Below, piece after piece: positions 44,801-55,674 of a DNA stretch of 64,000 nt. Below the pieces are notes generated by a model. That model was not told the DNA's origin, ran no database searches, and saw nothing but the letters and a program-made list of their open reading frames with translations. The stretch is taken from assembly GCF_036711975.1 (NCBI RefSeq), contig NC_091966.1, positions 2,425,501-2,489,500 of the forward strand. The letters are read 5' to 3'. The stretch is from Onthophagus taurus. Lineage: Eukaryota; Arthropoda; Insecta; Coleoptera; Scarabaeidae. Position numbers and translations under genes: made by a program. Numbering within the stretch: position 1 is the stretch's first letter; every line of letters begins with the position of its first letter.

Positions 44801-47800
44801 TGAATCTGCGGTCAGAATTAAAAACTTTTCAAAAATCAAGATGGCGGATACAATACAGAAAACTAAAATTGCAAGAAAAAGGATAATTTATGCATAGCTT
44901 GATATCCGGGGGTTTTTGAGGTCATTGATAACTGGTACAGGATGCCTCCCAGCGTACATAAAATCAGTGTTGCCGCACCGAAGAAAATAAATGTACCAAA
45001 ATTCGTACTGAAAATGTACTGAATTGAGAAAGAAAATAGGAGACTTTTTTTTAGGTAAAACAAAACTTGTAAAACGTATTAGTTTTTCACTGGGCTCATT
45101 GGTGACACGATGAATTTTTGATTAATTGTTTTGCAAGCAGTAAACTTTCCACGGCTGAAACGCTCAAAGATCACAAACGGTAAATTCAAAAAAAGTGATA
45201 CTGCATTCCCTAAAAATGTACTGATTTTAGTGCAATTGTACCGATTACAAAATTTTGTACTGGATTGCTAATTTCACTTACTTTATCCATGAAATCGTAC
45301 TAAAGTCGCTTGTTCCAATAGGGCAATTTTCAGAGGAGGCAAAGGAATAAGGACATGAGGCAGTAGGTGTGCTTGCAAAGAAAGCACTGCTCTACGCTGA
45401 CTGAAAGAGATCTACTTAGTTCTTGGGAAAATCAAAAAGTGACTTGAACTCCTCACCCATTTCCTGACCGGACACTGCAGGTTACGTAATACATGCTGAC
45501 GAATACATTCCTCTGTAGAGGGTATGAAATAGAAGACGAGACGGTAAGTCATATTGTTGGTGACTGTTCCAACCTCGCATACTCAAGAGATTACACTTTT
45601 GGCGTAGCATGGCCCCAAATTTCGGTTATAAAGAACATACCCTTCTGTTCTCTATTAACGTTCATTAAAACCATGGGCTGGTTTTCTGACAACTGAATGA
45701 ACTGTAAATTATGGAGATGTACAAAGGGTCCGCTGGGGCCTAAGTGCTGTGAAGGAATTCACTCCCACGTGAAACTACATACATACAAGGCGATTCAGAG
45801 CTTAGCACACTAGAGAGTACTATATAAAAATCTCGGATCTTGTTATTACAGGCCTTAGAACGTTTCAGAAAGTCCCATTGAAGGAAGTGAGTCCCTCAGG
45901 ACTCAGCTCAGCAAGGGAGCTAATCACCGATTCAGTGGAAGAGGATATGGTTGATGAGCAGAAGGGGAGAAGGATTCTCCGATCAAATCGGAAGATAATT
46001 TTGATTGTTAATTTTTGTGAAAATAATTCTTCATTTTACTAAAAAATGAATTACCATCTATTTTCTTTTTCCATGTTATTTTATACCAATTTTTCCCTAA
46101 AAAATATGTGAAAAACCTCAAAAATCAGTCAAAATTTTGTTCTGAAAACCAAAACACCTACTTTTTCCTTCGTATATTTTTTAAAGCTACTCTAGCCTTT
46201 TAGCTAGAAACTATTAAAATATGAGAAGATACTTGAAAATATGACTTACAACCAATAGATACAACAAGTAGATATAGAAAATAAAAGAGAACCCTGAGGT
46301 TCATTTGCTCTATACGTATAAAAAATCCAAAGTAAGTCCTAAGTCTGGAATCGAAGTCGATTCCAAAATAAATAAATTCGGTTGACGGCCAACATTTTTA
46401 ATCCTGGTATATGAGTTCAAAATAATGATTCTTAATTCTAGTTTGATTGATTTTTGAATTTTTTATTAGCTTATCCACCACTTATACGCTCAATAATAGA
46501 GTGCTTTACTTCGAAATCTAAAAAAACTAATAAAAAAAAGAATAAATAATTCGTTGTTATAGCCACAATAAAAACATATTTGATACCAAAAGAAACGTCA
46601 AAACCCAACTGAATTGAGTCATGAAAAAACTCATAATAAAAAACTTAAAATTACCCCAAGAAGATCAAAAGGAATCGACATATAAATTTGAAAAAATGGC
46701 GATTTTAGAAAAAGCCATTCTCAGCATCCACAATTCAACATCATTGGATTTATCGTACGAAGAACTTTATAGATTAGTAGAAAATATGTGTACTTACAAA
46801 TACGGCGATTTTCTTTACGAAAATCTTTATGGTATAATCGAAAATTATCTAAAATGTAAAGTGCACGTATTCTTCACCGAAGACACCCAATTTTTAAACA
46901 ATTTAAATTCAACTTGGGTTACATTCTGCGCCCAAACTAAATTAATAATAAACATATTTTTGTATTTAGATCGATCGATCATCAAAGAGAATCACGCCAA
47001 AGCTTCGATATGGAACATGAGTTTGTGTTTATTCAAAACAAACATCGTTTTAAACAGTAAAATTAACGGGCAATTAATCGATTCGTTGTTGTTATTAATC
47101 GATTTGGAACGCCAGGGAAAAGTGGTCGAAAAAAACTTATTAAAATCCTTAATTAGGATGTTATACGATTTACAAATTTACGAAGAAATATTCGAACCGA
47201 AATTTTTACAAACAACCCAAAACGTTTATCAAGAAGAAAGCGATAAATTAATCGACGAATATAATTTATTACAATATTTATATTACGTTAATCGGAGATT
47301 ACGCGAAGAAGAGGATCGCGTTAAAAATTATTTAAACTCATCAACCGAAAAGAAATTATTAACAACATTAAAAACCCAACTTTTAAAAGTGCACATAACA
47401 AAAATTTTAAGTAAAGGAATCGATGATTTAATCGAAAACAAAAAAACGATAGAAATCGCGTTATTATACGATTTATTGGGGCTAATTTCAAATGGACACA
47501 CCGAATTATGCAAAACGTTTACGGATTATTTAAAAAGTAAAGGTGCGAGTATCGTGCAAGACCCCAGTAACGATAAAAATATGATCCAAGATCTTTTAGA
47601 TTTTAAAGATAAAATCGACAAAATCGTTTTTATATCGTTCAAAAATAACGATAAATTTTGCGAAGCAGTTAGAAGTTCGTTTAAATTTTTTATTAATCAA
47701 CGCCACAATAAACCGGCCGAATTATTAGCGAGATTCGTCGATTTTAAATTACGCAGCAAAAACGCCGATGAGAATATCGAAGAAGTTCTAAATAAAATTA

Positions 47801-50800
47801 TGGTTTTGTTTAGGTTCGCGCAAGGAAAGGATATTTTTGAAGCCTTTTATAAACGAGATTTAGCCAAGCGACTTTTAGTGGGAAAATCGACGTCTCAAGA
47901 TGCCGAAAACAGCATGATAAGTAAATTAAAATTAGAATGCGGGGCTAGTTTTACCGCAAAGTTAGAAGGAATGTTTAAAGACATCCGATTGAGCCAAGAT
48001 ATTAATAGCTGTTTTAAACAACATCTCCAAAATAATAAAAAACACAACATCAACACCGAATTATCCATTAATATCTTAACAAGTAGTTTTTGGCCGAGTT
48101 ACCCTAATTACATGGTTACTTTACCTGAAGAAATGATCAACTTTCAAAGCATTTTCCAAAACTTTTACGTATTAAAATACAGCGGGAGAAAACTACAGTG
48201 GCAACAAAGCTTAGGTCATTGCATTTTAAAAGCAAACTTTATTAACGGCAAAAAAGAACTTCAAGTCTCCTTATTCCAAACGATCGTTTTATTATTATTT
48301 AATTCATTAGACGAATTGAGTTACAACGAAATAAAAGACGCCTTAAACTTGGAAGATAACGAGCTTAAACGCACTTTGCAATCGTTAGCTTGTGGAAAAT
48401 CAAAGATTTTATTGAAAATCCCTAAGGGAAAAGACGTCGAAGAAACCGATAAATTATCGTTCAACGTGAACTTTATCGATCGATTATTTCGTGTTAAAAT
48501 TAATCAGGTCCAATTAAAAGAGACTGTCGAGGAACATAGGGCGACTCAAGAAAGTGTTTTTCACGATAGGCAGTTTCAAATTGACGCTGCGATTGTTAGA
48601 ATTATGAAACAAAAAAAAGCTTTGGATCACAATATGTTAATTTCGGAGTTGTACGGGATTTTGGATATTCCATTAACGGCTTGCGATATTAAGAAGAGGA
48701 TTGAACAGCTTATTGATCGCGATTATATTGAAAGAGATAAAGATAATCAAAATGTTTATAAATATGTTGCTTAATTTGTAATAAATGTATTAGTTTTTTA
48801 ATTATTTTTGTTTCTTATTAAAGAATATGTAATATAATATCACAATTCTGACCAAAGATCATATCAAAGAATGTTGGTATCAAAGAATTAAGTTAATAGA
48901 AATGACAAGTTATTAAGAAAGCAAGCAATCTTCTTAATCGTGCTTTACGATCTCGCTAGACATCAAAATCCAATTGGTGCAAGAATTAAAGCCCCAGAAT
49001 CAAAGGTTAACTCGTCAATCACTCAATTAAGCGCTGTTCAACATTTACCAACATCTTGTTTTCGGATGAAACTCAGTTTTATCTTATCGCACACAACGAT
49101 TCCGAAAGCAAGCATAGAAAATTTCTTTATTCACCTAAAGTTACCGTGAATTCAGAATGTTTTGTTGAGGTGTTAAACGACATCTTGGTGCTTGAACTAC
49201 AGAACATTCCTGACTATAACCGAAGAAGCTCATCTCTCACCGCGAAGTATATAACCCTTGATAACCTAAGCAAGCATACAAAACACTGTAGTAACCAATT
49301 CCAGTGGGAGGCAAGGTCAGAGCTGAAGACAGCGGACATGAATCCCCGACGAATATGTGATTGTGTGCAACCAACTACATACCTTTAGAAAAAAAATGTC
49401 AGTTACGAACATTCAAACTGAAATCGTGATAGCCCTATTTATAAGAGATGATATGAAAAGGATCTGGAACGCTGGAGAAGCGAAATAATACAATCTTTTA
49501 TAGCTTTATATGTAGCGTTATGCATCACTTGACTAAGCGATAAATGAACAATGTTGAGAAAAACGGGATAAAAATATGACTTCTCAGAATAGACAGGCTC
49601 AAACTATTGAAAATTGTTTGGTGCCTATTTATTTTTATCACAGAACACTGTTGACAGCCACCACAAGCACGATTACGATCCGATTACGTCGTTTTACGAT
49701 TATACAGGTGTTTCTGTAAGTCGTGGCATAAATTTAATCACAAATACTAGAGTCACATGATGATTCTTGAATTTTTCCCAAGTTTCTTAATATTTCTTTT
49801 GTTAAAAAAGAGCGTTCTTAAATTTTCAATGTGAAATGACCCAAAAAACACGTTAAAAATACAAAGAAAGTGCTGAAAAGTGACTAACACTAGATTAATT
49901 TCAGTTATAAAACTTCTATTATATGATAACTAACCTGTGGTTTAAAATGTCAACCTCAATTTTGACATATTTGCAATCTTCATAAAAAATCCTTTAAAAT
50001 GAGTACAAACACGACATATTTATCTTCAATATTAATAAAGTTATGGTCAACTTCCGGTTAAGAATGTCAACGTCAATTTTGACATATTGGAAATCGTCGT
50101 GAAAAATCCTTTAAAATAAGTCCAAACATGACACGTTTAATTCCAATATTACTCGAGATATAAGCAACTTCCCATTTGAAATGTCAATGTTAATTTGACA
50201 TATTCTTAATTTTTATAAGATGTCTTAATATTTGTTATAAAAACAAAAATATAATAAAAAAAATCAAAAATTAAGGTTGGTATTAACATTTAAAAATTAA
50301 GAAAAATTATTTTGAGATAAGTGCCGTCATCTTTGGACATATTTGAAAGGTTTTTTAATGAAGATGACAAATATGTCAAAATTGACGTTTCAAACCAGAA
50401 GTGATTGTATCTCTATTAATGTCAAAGTTAAATATGTCGAGTTTGGACTCATTTTAAATGATTTTTTGTGAAGTTGACAAATAAGTCAAAATTAATAGTT
50501 GACAGTTCGAACCTTTTTGATTTTTTTGAGAGAAATGCGTCATGATTGGACTCACTTTAAAGGTTATTTTATGAAGATTACGAATATAATATTAAAATTG
50601 ACATTGACAACTGAAAGTTTTTTTCACGGCTAAACCCGAATGTTTCTAGTTCTCGTTCTTGTTTTAGTTCAAAAACAAGAATCCGCCTATTACTCATGTT
50701 CAAAAAACGATATTAAGACACTTAACGCTAAAGTCGGAAGGAAGAACCAATACTTAGGTTTAATAGGTAAACACAGCCTACACAAAGAATCCAATGGCAC

Positions 50801-53800
50801 TAGGCAACGGAAACGTGTTTTTTATGATATTTCTTATAATTCGCGTTTTTATCCTGTTTTTTTAACAAAAATAAAATAAATTTTGACAATGTAGGGAAAT
50901 AGGTATGTAGCAGTTGGTAACACCGTAACACTTGAAAATAGAAATTTGAATTGACAATTAGAAACTGTCAAAACATGTATTCACCTGAAAAAAATGTTTC
51001 ATGTACACCTCCTAAAATAAGAGAAATTCCTCAGTGTTCAATGTCCTCATCATTGTGGACCTTGTATTCGATGCTAAGAACGTGTGTAAACATCCATAGA
51101 CAAAAATTGTCACATTGACAACTAGAAAAATTAATGACCCAATGTCACCAACTTGAACTGGTTCCATAAAATGTTATTAAAATCTCATTACAGCATTGGA
51201 TGCTGTAAGGAGTCTCATGAGTACTGTTAGAGCTGTCATTACCGTCGCGAATTACAAAAATGAAATTTACAGGTTCCTGTAAATTCTCTGTAGAAAAGTG
51301 TCCATATAATGTCTTATTGTTAGTTATAATACTTCACCTATAATAATAACCAAAATAATTACACTTGCTATACTCTGTTTTTAAACCAGGAGGAGTATTT
51401 TAAATTTGTCACCAGATTGACCTTGCACGTGATTGGTTGAATGCGAGGAAGGTTCACACACAGGCAATTTTGAATTTTGAATTTGAAGGTTAGGTAATTG
51501 ATAATTCGACAGTTTCGTGTCATTATTGTATATTTTGTTATAAATTTTCTCATAACTTCAATGTTAATTTGTATGTATAGTGTTGACGATAACAAACGAA
51601 AATAAATACAATAATAAGTAAATAAATAAATAATAATTATTAATTTAAATTTACCGCCAAAATATCTAGTGATATTTTCTGGTGATTTTTTCCAGTGTAA
51701 ATCTGACTTTCGCGTTTACTCCTCCTGGTTTAAAAACAGAGTATAGTTCTAGTGCAAGTGTTAGTTCTAGTTTTAATTGTTATTCAGCGCTAAGTTGTAT
51801 ATTTTTAAGTTTCGGGTTTAGCCCTGTGTCTTCAGACGCTGAATGTTGGGTAAGGTTAGTTTTGTTTACAAACATTAATTATACCATGAAGTATTCTTTG
51901 GCAATTAGTAATGGAAATTATAGCGTGAAGTTTTCTTTTGTAATGTCAATTATAGCGTGAAGGAATGTTCGGTAAGGTTAGTTTTGTTTACAAACATTAA
52001 TTATACCATGAAGTTTTCTTTGGCAATTAGTAATGGCAATTATAGCGTGAAGTTTTCTTTTGTAATGTCAATTATAGCGTGAAGGAATGTTCGGTAAGGT
52101 TAGTTTTGTTTACAAACATTAATTATACCTTGAAGTTTTCTTTGGCAATTAGTAATGGCAATTATAGCGTGAAGTTTTCTTTTGTAATGTCAATTATAGC
52201 GTGAAGGAATGTGAGGTAAGGTTAGTTTTGTTTACAAACATTAATTATGCCATGAAGTTTTCTTTGGCAATTAGTAATGGCAATTATAGCGTGAAGTTTT
52301 CTTTTGTAATGTCAATTATAGCGTGAAGGAATGTGAGGTAAGGTTAGTTTTGTTTACAAACATTAATTATACCATGAAGTTTTCTTTGGCAATTATACTC
52401 TGTTTTTAAACCAGGAGGAGTATTTTAAATTTGTCACCAGATTGACCTTGCACGTGATTGGTTGAATGCGAGGAAGGTTCACACACAGGCAATTTTGAAT
52501 TTGAAGGTTAGGTTATTGACAATTCGACAGTTTCGTATCATTATTGTAAATTTTGTGTTCTTAAACCCTTCTTTATTATATTTTGAAATAAATACACTCA
52601 TAACTTCAATGTTAATTTGTATGTATAGTGTTGACGATAACAAACGAAAATAAATACAATAATAAGTAAATAAATAAATAATAATTATTAATTTAAATTT
52701 ACCGCCAAAATATCTAGTGATATTTTCTGGTGATTTTTTCCAGTGTAAATCTGTCTTTCGCGTTTACTCCTCCTGGTTTAAAAACAGAGTATAGTTTTAC
52801 GATATTTTCAATTTTGGCCTCTAGGGGAAAAACGAAAGACGATAGCGCTTTGAGGTTTTCGACATTGGAATGTATTTAAAAAAAGAGATCAAGACATGTA
52901 AGCCACTTTTTTCTAACTTTTATAGTTTCTGAGATAGCCTATTTGGACATTGAATTTGAACCACTCTGTAGAAGATTAAAAAAAAACAACTTGTTAAGAC
53001 TTTGTTAATCATGACTTTGTCCTGTAAACTTCCTAAGACTTTATCCTTTACATCTTCGAACTTTACTTTACACTTTTGTAAAAAAAAACTGTTCTTGTTT
53101 GAACTTGCAACAAATGCTCTAAACAATTTTCTCTTCTTGAAGGGACCAATATCTTTCAACACAATGGTTTTTTACTTTTAAACTTTTTGCAACATCAAAA
53201 TCATCAATTTGTGTTTTAACAAACATATTCTGATCTTGTTTACTTACCAAAGGATTTATTTTACATAAAGGACAAAGATCCATACTTCTAAATGAACAAT
53301 TTTCAGGTTTTGGAGGTCGCCTATTAATCCTCCTTAATTTTTTCATTTTCTTCCTCGATATTAAATTACCATCAGAATCTTCATAATGCCGTTTACTATT
53401 CTTTTTTTAAAAAAAAAAAGCAAATATTAAATCTTTCTTAAATCAATTAAAAAAATCTTACCAAATCTTCATTAGCCTTCTTTTCCTCAACTTTTTTCAA
53501 ATGCTCCTCAGGCGGTAATCGCACATAAGGCTGGCACAACCATGGAGGTAAAATCAAATTAAAACTTCCCTTTTCATGGGTTTCGCCCCAAACTAATTTA
53601 CCATCATGATAAGGTTGATATAAATCTTTTAATTCACTAACTATACATTTAAATTGATCTAATGTATTTGCAGCACCTAATCGTATCCTAAGTTGATTGT
53701 TGGAGGAAATGGATAAACTAAAATTGTTTTGATTAAAAAATTTGATAAATTTTTTTGCAATTAACTAACACATGATGAAATAATTTAAATAAATGTCCGC

Positions 53801-54707
53801 GTATATAGGAAAATGGGCAAGGATATTTATCAACTAATTCTAAATATTCCATGGCAGGTATCCAAGCTGGTGGTGATGTATTTTCAAATAAAAATGGGTT
53901 GTGTAAGTTTCCTTCAGCAGTCATAACACCAACACAACCTGTGTATTCAAGACAACGATGAATATCTTGTAGGCATTGTATATTTCCGTTTGAAATAACA
54001 GGAATATTAACAGCTTCTCTACAAAAATCTCAATTAGATTTAATTTTCTAATTTTTTCCTTAAATAATTATTACCTCACTGCAATAACATAATCCCAATT
54101 AGCTAACCCAGTTAAAGGCCCTTTTTGTTCCCTAGTTCTCCCATGAACAGTTAACATTTTACAACCAGCATTTTCCAACATTTTTGCATATCTAACAGTT
54201 TTCTCCATATCTTCAAAAACTCGAATTTTACAAGTTACAGGAACTTTTAATGATTTACTTAACGTCGACACCATTTCATGTAACAATTCCCACTCATCTT
54301 GCAAAAAAGATCCATAGTGTCCTCTTTTAGCTATTGCCTGGGGACATCCTAAATTTATGTCAATTGCACAACAATGTTCTTCTGCTAACAAAGCAGCTTC
54401 AAGCATTATCTTCGGATCGTTACCACAAAACTAAAATGCGCCTTTTCATTTAATTTGTTATGTTAGAAATTTTTAAATAGATACAAAAACTTACTTGGAC
54501 TATCAAAGGGTTATCTTCACCGCAAGAAGCTAAAGACTCCTTGCGATACTTGGGATCTTTGCAAAATACCGCGCTATGTAACATAGGGGTGTAACATAAT
54601 TGCGCACCATAACGTCGACATAATAACCTCCATGGTAATTCGCTTGCGTCCACCATTGGGGCAACTATATTTACCGGCTTTTTAAGAGTATCACTCCAAA
54701 AATCCAT
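41704..54707 (-). CDS. DUS1L: tRNA-dihydrouridine(16/17) synthase, DUS1L type
   Basis: Six exons on the minus strand: 54,495-54,707, 54,075-54,430, 53,770-54,018, 53,462-53,717, 53,248-53,400 and 41,704-41,844. All junctions are GT-AG and phases join to 1,368 bp, 455 residues, near the usual ~470. FMN-dependent reduction of uridine to dihydrouridine in the tRNA D-loop is the family reaction. Visible motifs are [12 protein letters not shown] near residue 16, DINLGCP with the catalytic cysteine, [19 protein letters not shown] and VISNGNIQ. The C-terminus has CPLC-x3-NPLGSKC and CKKCC then LDCPGHR, the cysteine-rich tail typical of DUS1L. Intron 5 is ~11.4 kb and contains a cullin-like gene on the other strand. 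Reading through the exon 5 donor reaches a stop at 53,119, which would remove the cysteine tail. Confidence 0.9.
41907..42349. other. Intron sequence, unassigned
   Basis: Part of DUS1L intron 5. An 82-codon minus frame (42,001-42,249) has no recognisable domain or splice context. Confidence 0.35.
42350..43526. mobile_element. Foldback element in DUS1L intron 5
   Basis: Left arm 42,352-42,705 and right arm 43,012-43,460 are inverted copies: TTTTTAAATGGAAGCAACCACTG, TTATTAAATTCG and GTGTCGTCAAAGAAATTAAA. The arms happen to be open in one frame each, giving two similar 66-70-codon peptides, but this mirrors the inverted repeat and is not a gene. The right side extends to TTTGAACCACCCTGTA. A second, disrupted copy is at 51,240-52,975. 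Confidence 0.8.
43860..44360 (+). pseudogene. RTE/BovB-like LINE endonuclease remnant
   Basis: Frames with stops contain [21 protein letters not shown] sequence near 43,925, DHVLIEK near 43,985 and [13 protein letters not shown] near 44,040. These correspond to the IHKYTWxSPDG, IDHVLID and SDHYLV motifs of apurinic-type LINE endonucleases. WKQYFQNLL and SIEETVK follow near 44,280-44,350, matching the linker before the RT. It is highly degraded. Confidence 0.65.
44361..45439. other. Intron sequence, unassigned
   Basis: No domain seen. The words TGTACTGATTTTAGTG and AAATTTTGTACTGGATTG around 45,220-45,270 echo AATTCGTACTGAAAATGTACTG at 45,000, suggesting an eroded local repeat. Confidence 0.35.
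45440..45700 (+). pseudogene. LINE C-terminal (post-RNase H) zinc-finger remnant
   Basis: Reads [11 protein letters not shown] in one frame near 45,465, then [20 protein letters not shown] in another and [11 protein letters not shown] to 45,695. It matches the tail of Jockey/I-type LINE ORF2 (TGHxxLRxxL, C-x2-C, EDETxxHIxxxC). Frames are broken. Confidence 0.6.
45701..46620. other. Intron sequence upstream of the cullin-like gene
   Basis: The segment 45,720-45,960 looks like more eroded LINE 3' region. The 200 bp before the cullin-like ATG is AT-rich with no TATA box or CpG island that I can point to, so its promoter is unknown. Confidence 0.35.
46621..48774 (+). CDS. Intronless cullin-4-like protein, probable retrogene
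   Basis: One uninterrupted frame of 717 codons. The N-terminal cullin repeats begin with [20 protein letters not shown] and LVENMCTYK, typical of cullin-4. The cullin-homology region has [69 protein letters not shown] and [16 protein letters not shown]. The C-terminal winged-helix/Nedd8 domain has [18 protein letters not shown], with the expected neddylation lysine at residue 663 (48,607-48,609). It ends [17 protein letters not shown]. Cullin-4 scaffolds DDB1-linked ubiquitin ligases with RBX1. Insect cullin-4 genes normally contain introns; this has none, lies antisense in a DUS1L intron, and is diverged in its N-terminal half while the C-terminal half is well kept. I infer retroposition and retained function. 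There is no poly(A) tract or clear target duplication, so it would be old. Confidence 0.92.
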   Translation: MKKLIIKNLKLPQEDQKESTYKFEKMAILEKAILSIHNSTSLDLSYEELYRLVENMCTYKYGDFLYENLYGIIENYLKCKVHVFFTEDTQFLNNLNSTWVTFCAQTKLIINIFLYLDRSIIKENHAKASIWNMSLCLFKTNIVLNSKINGQLIDSLLLLIDLERQGKVVEKNLLKSLIRMLYDLQIYEEIFEPKFLQTTQNVYQEESDKLIDEYNLLQYLYYVNRRLREEEDRVKNYLNSSTEKKLLTTLKTQLLKVHITKILSKGIDDLIENKKTIEIALLYDLLGLISNGHTELCKTFTDYLKSKGASIVQDPSNDKNMIQDLLDFKDKIDKIVFISFKNNDKFCEAVRSSFKFFINQRHNKPAELLARFVDFKLRSKNADENIEEVLNKIMVLFRFAQGKDIFEAFYKRDLAKRLLVGKSTSQDAENSMISKLKLECGASFTAKLEGMFKDIRLSQDINSCFKQHLQNNKKHNINTELSINILTSSFWPSYPNYMVTLPEEMINFQSIFQNFYVLKYSGRKLQWQQSLGHCILKANFINGKKELQVSLFQTIVLLLFNSLDELSYNEIKDALNLEDNELKRTLQSLACGKSKILLKIPKGKDVEETDKLSFNVNFIDRLFRVKINQVQLKETVEEHRATQESVFHDRQFQIDAAIVRIMKQKKALDHNMLISELYGILDIPLTACDIKKRIEQLIDRDYIERDKDNQNVYKYVA
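48925..49385 (+). pseudogene. Tc1/mariner transposase remnant
   Basis: Fragments in several frames are in the right order: FLNRALRSR near 48,927, [17 protein letters not shown] near 49,050 (first catalytic aspartate), [15 protein letters not shown] near 49,262 (second aspartate block) and [10 protein letters not shown] near 49,320 (the SPDLNPIE region). Stops and shifts separate them. Terminal repeats were not found. Confidence 0.5.
49386..49904. other. Intron sequence, unassigned
   Basis: AT-rich. CACGATTACGATCCGATTACG near 49,670 is a short internal repeat. Nothing coding. Confidence 0.35.
49905..50620. repeat. Degenerate ~110-bp tandem and inverted repeat
   Basis: Words such as AATGTCAACGTCAATTTTGACATATT, AAAATCCTTTAAAATGAGT and TCCAAACATGACA repeat about every 110 bp at 49,935-50,230. 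They appear inverted (ATGTCAAAATTGACG, GGACTCATTTTAAA) at 50,330-50,610. Confidence 0.7.
50621..51239. other. Hairpin-word remnant followed by unassigned intron DNA
   Basis: GGCTAAACCCGAATGTTTC and TAGTTCTCGTTCTTG at 50,628-50,665 are a single eroded arm of the hairpin-word family. The 79-codon open frame covering it has no domain. The rest is unassigned. Confidence 0.5.
51240..51368. mobile_element. Second copy of the 42.35-kb foldback, left piece
   Basis: CTCTGTAGAAAAGTGTCCATA, TAATGTCTTATTG and ACCTATAATAATAACC match 43,272-43,340. The composite MITE structure interrupts the copy, and it resumes at 52,794 with GTTTTACGATATTTTCAATT. Confidence 0.75.
51371..51743. mobile_element. MITE copy A of a composite structure
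   Basis: 373 bp with terminal inverted repeats TACTCTGTTTTTAAACC and GGTTTAAAAACAGAGTA, flanked by TA on both sides. Its interior (ACCAGATTGACCTTGCACG, ATAACAAACGAAAATAAATAC) is nearly identical to copy B in the same orientation. Confidence 0.85.
51744..52395. repeat. Hairpin-word fragment plus 122-bp tandem repeat between two MITE copies
   Basis: 51,746-51,845 is a TAGTTCTAG-type fragment ending GTGTCTTCAGACGCTGAATG. From 51,846 there are about 4.5 units of 122 bp starting GGTAAGGTTAGTTTTG (51,849, 51,971, 52,093, 52,215, 52,337), each containing AATTATACCATGAAG, AATTATAGCGTGAAG and CAATTATAGCGTGAAGG sub-repeats. No protein is supported although one frame stays open for 92 codons. Confidence 0.85.
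52396..52791. mobile_element. MITE copy B of a composite structure
   Basis: 396 bp, same ends and orientation as copy A, with an extra ~25 bp around CCCTTCTTTATTATATTTTG. TA precedes it at 52,394 and follows it at 52,792. Confidence 0.85.
52794..53118. mobile_element. Second foldback copy, right piece, then intron
   Basis: GTTTTACGATATTTTCAATT, GACGATAGCGCTTTGAGG and TTTGAACCACTCTGTA (ending about 52,970) match 43,355-43,526. Beyond it is intron sequence near the DUS1L exon 5 read-through stop. Confidence 0.75.
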
Positions 54708-55674
54708 TTTATGATTTAGAAATGCTTATTACCTTGTTCATAACCTATTTGACGTTTACGTCATCTTTGTCGCACTCGTTTTAAAAACCAATGTGAAGTT
54801 AGCACTCCTTTTCTAATCACATGCGACCCAAAGGCAAGGTGACCAACCATTAGAAACAGAAAAGTCACTCGCGCGGAATTTATAAATAAATAATCGATAA
54901 AATTTGATGTTTTTATGGGATTTTACGACGGGAAAGCGTACAAATGATGAAAATTGGGTTTGTTCGCATTCAAATAAAGTAGCGGTCGTCATTGAATAGT
55001 TCCCATTCTTCGGAGTGCTCGTCATTTTTGTTATAGGTTTATTGTCGATTTAGAACGGATTTAGTTTACGATTTGAAACGGGGGCGTATGAAACTATTTT
55101 CGGGGTAATTTTTCATCTACTTTTAATTTGTGAGATCAGAGGAATGAAATTCGAAAACATTTTTAAATGTGCTACCAACCTGAATTATTTAATTTTTAAT
55201 TTTTATTAAAATTTGTTATTATTAAAGTATAATGTAGTATAAACAAGAACATTAATTATATAACACGGAATTTGCGGCATTGTTACATTTTATTGATATA
55301 AAAAGATTGAATTCTCCATCATAAATAAAATAAACTGCGCCATCTTCCGGTTGGAAATTGGATTAAACAGCGCGGTTAATTTAAAATGTTTTTTGAAGTG
55401 ATTTTTAGTGAATAAAACCATTTCCTAAAAAATAACAACTTTATTTCTTGTCAACGTTATGTAATTTTTTCTTGTATTTTAAAAGCACATCCAACAATGA
55501 ATATAATATTAATAAAATTTGTTTTAGAATAAACATTTAAATATAAGGGAACATGACCGCTAATACACGTATCTTCATCTCCTTTATTTTTGTATCTAAT
55601 CGGGATATGTCTTTTGCGGCGGTCGTTTCAAATCTTTCTTTAATTAATCTATTTTTTATCTCTTTGTAATCTCT
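54708..55674. other. Intergenic region upstream of DUS1L
   Basis: A GC-moderate stretch to about 55,110 (GCACTCGTTTTAAAAACC, ACGGGGGCGTATGAAAC) is the likely DUS1L promoter side; no TATA box was found. The remainder is AT-rich. On the minus strand an AATAAA (plus TTTATT at about 55,583) may serve the exon ending at 55,675. Confidence 0.4.

Noticed and set aside
51682..51960. 92-codon frame over the MITE copy and tandem repeats
   Set aside because: It runs across a MITE end, a hairpin-word fragment and 122-bp repeat units, so it cannot be an evolved coding sequence.
53119..53247. Taking the DUS1L open frame to its stop at 53,119 as the C-terminus
   Set aside because: It would cross a perfect GTAAGT donor and lose the conserved cysteine tail, which is found in phase at 41,704-41,844.
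52920..53346. Second overlapping minus-strand frame downstream of DUS1L exon 5, considered as an alternative C-terminus
   Set aside because: It needs an unsupported frame change and lacks the cysteine motifs expected of the family.
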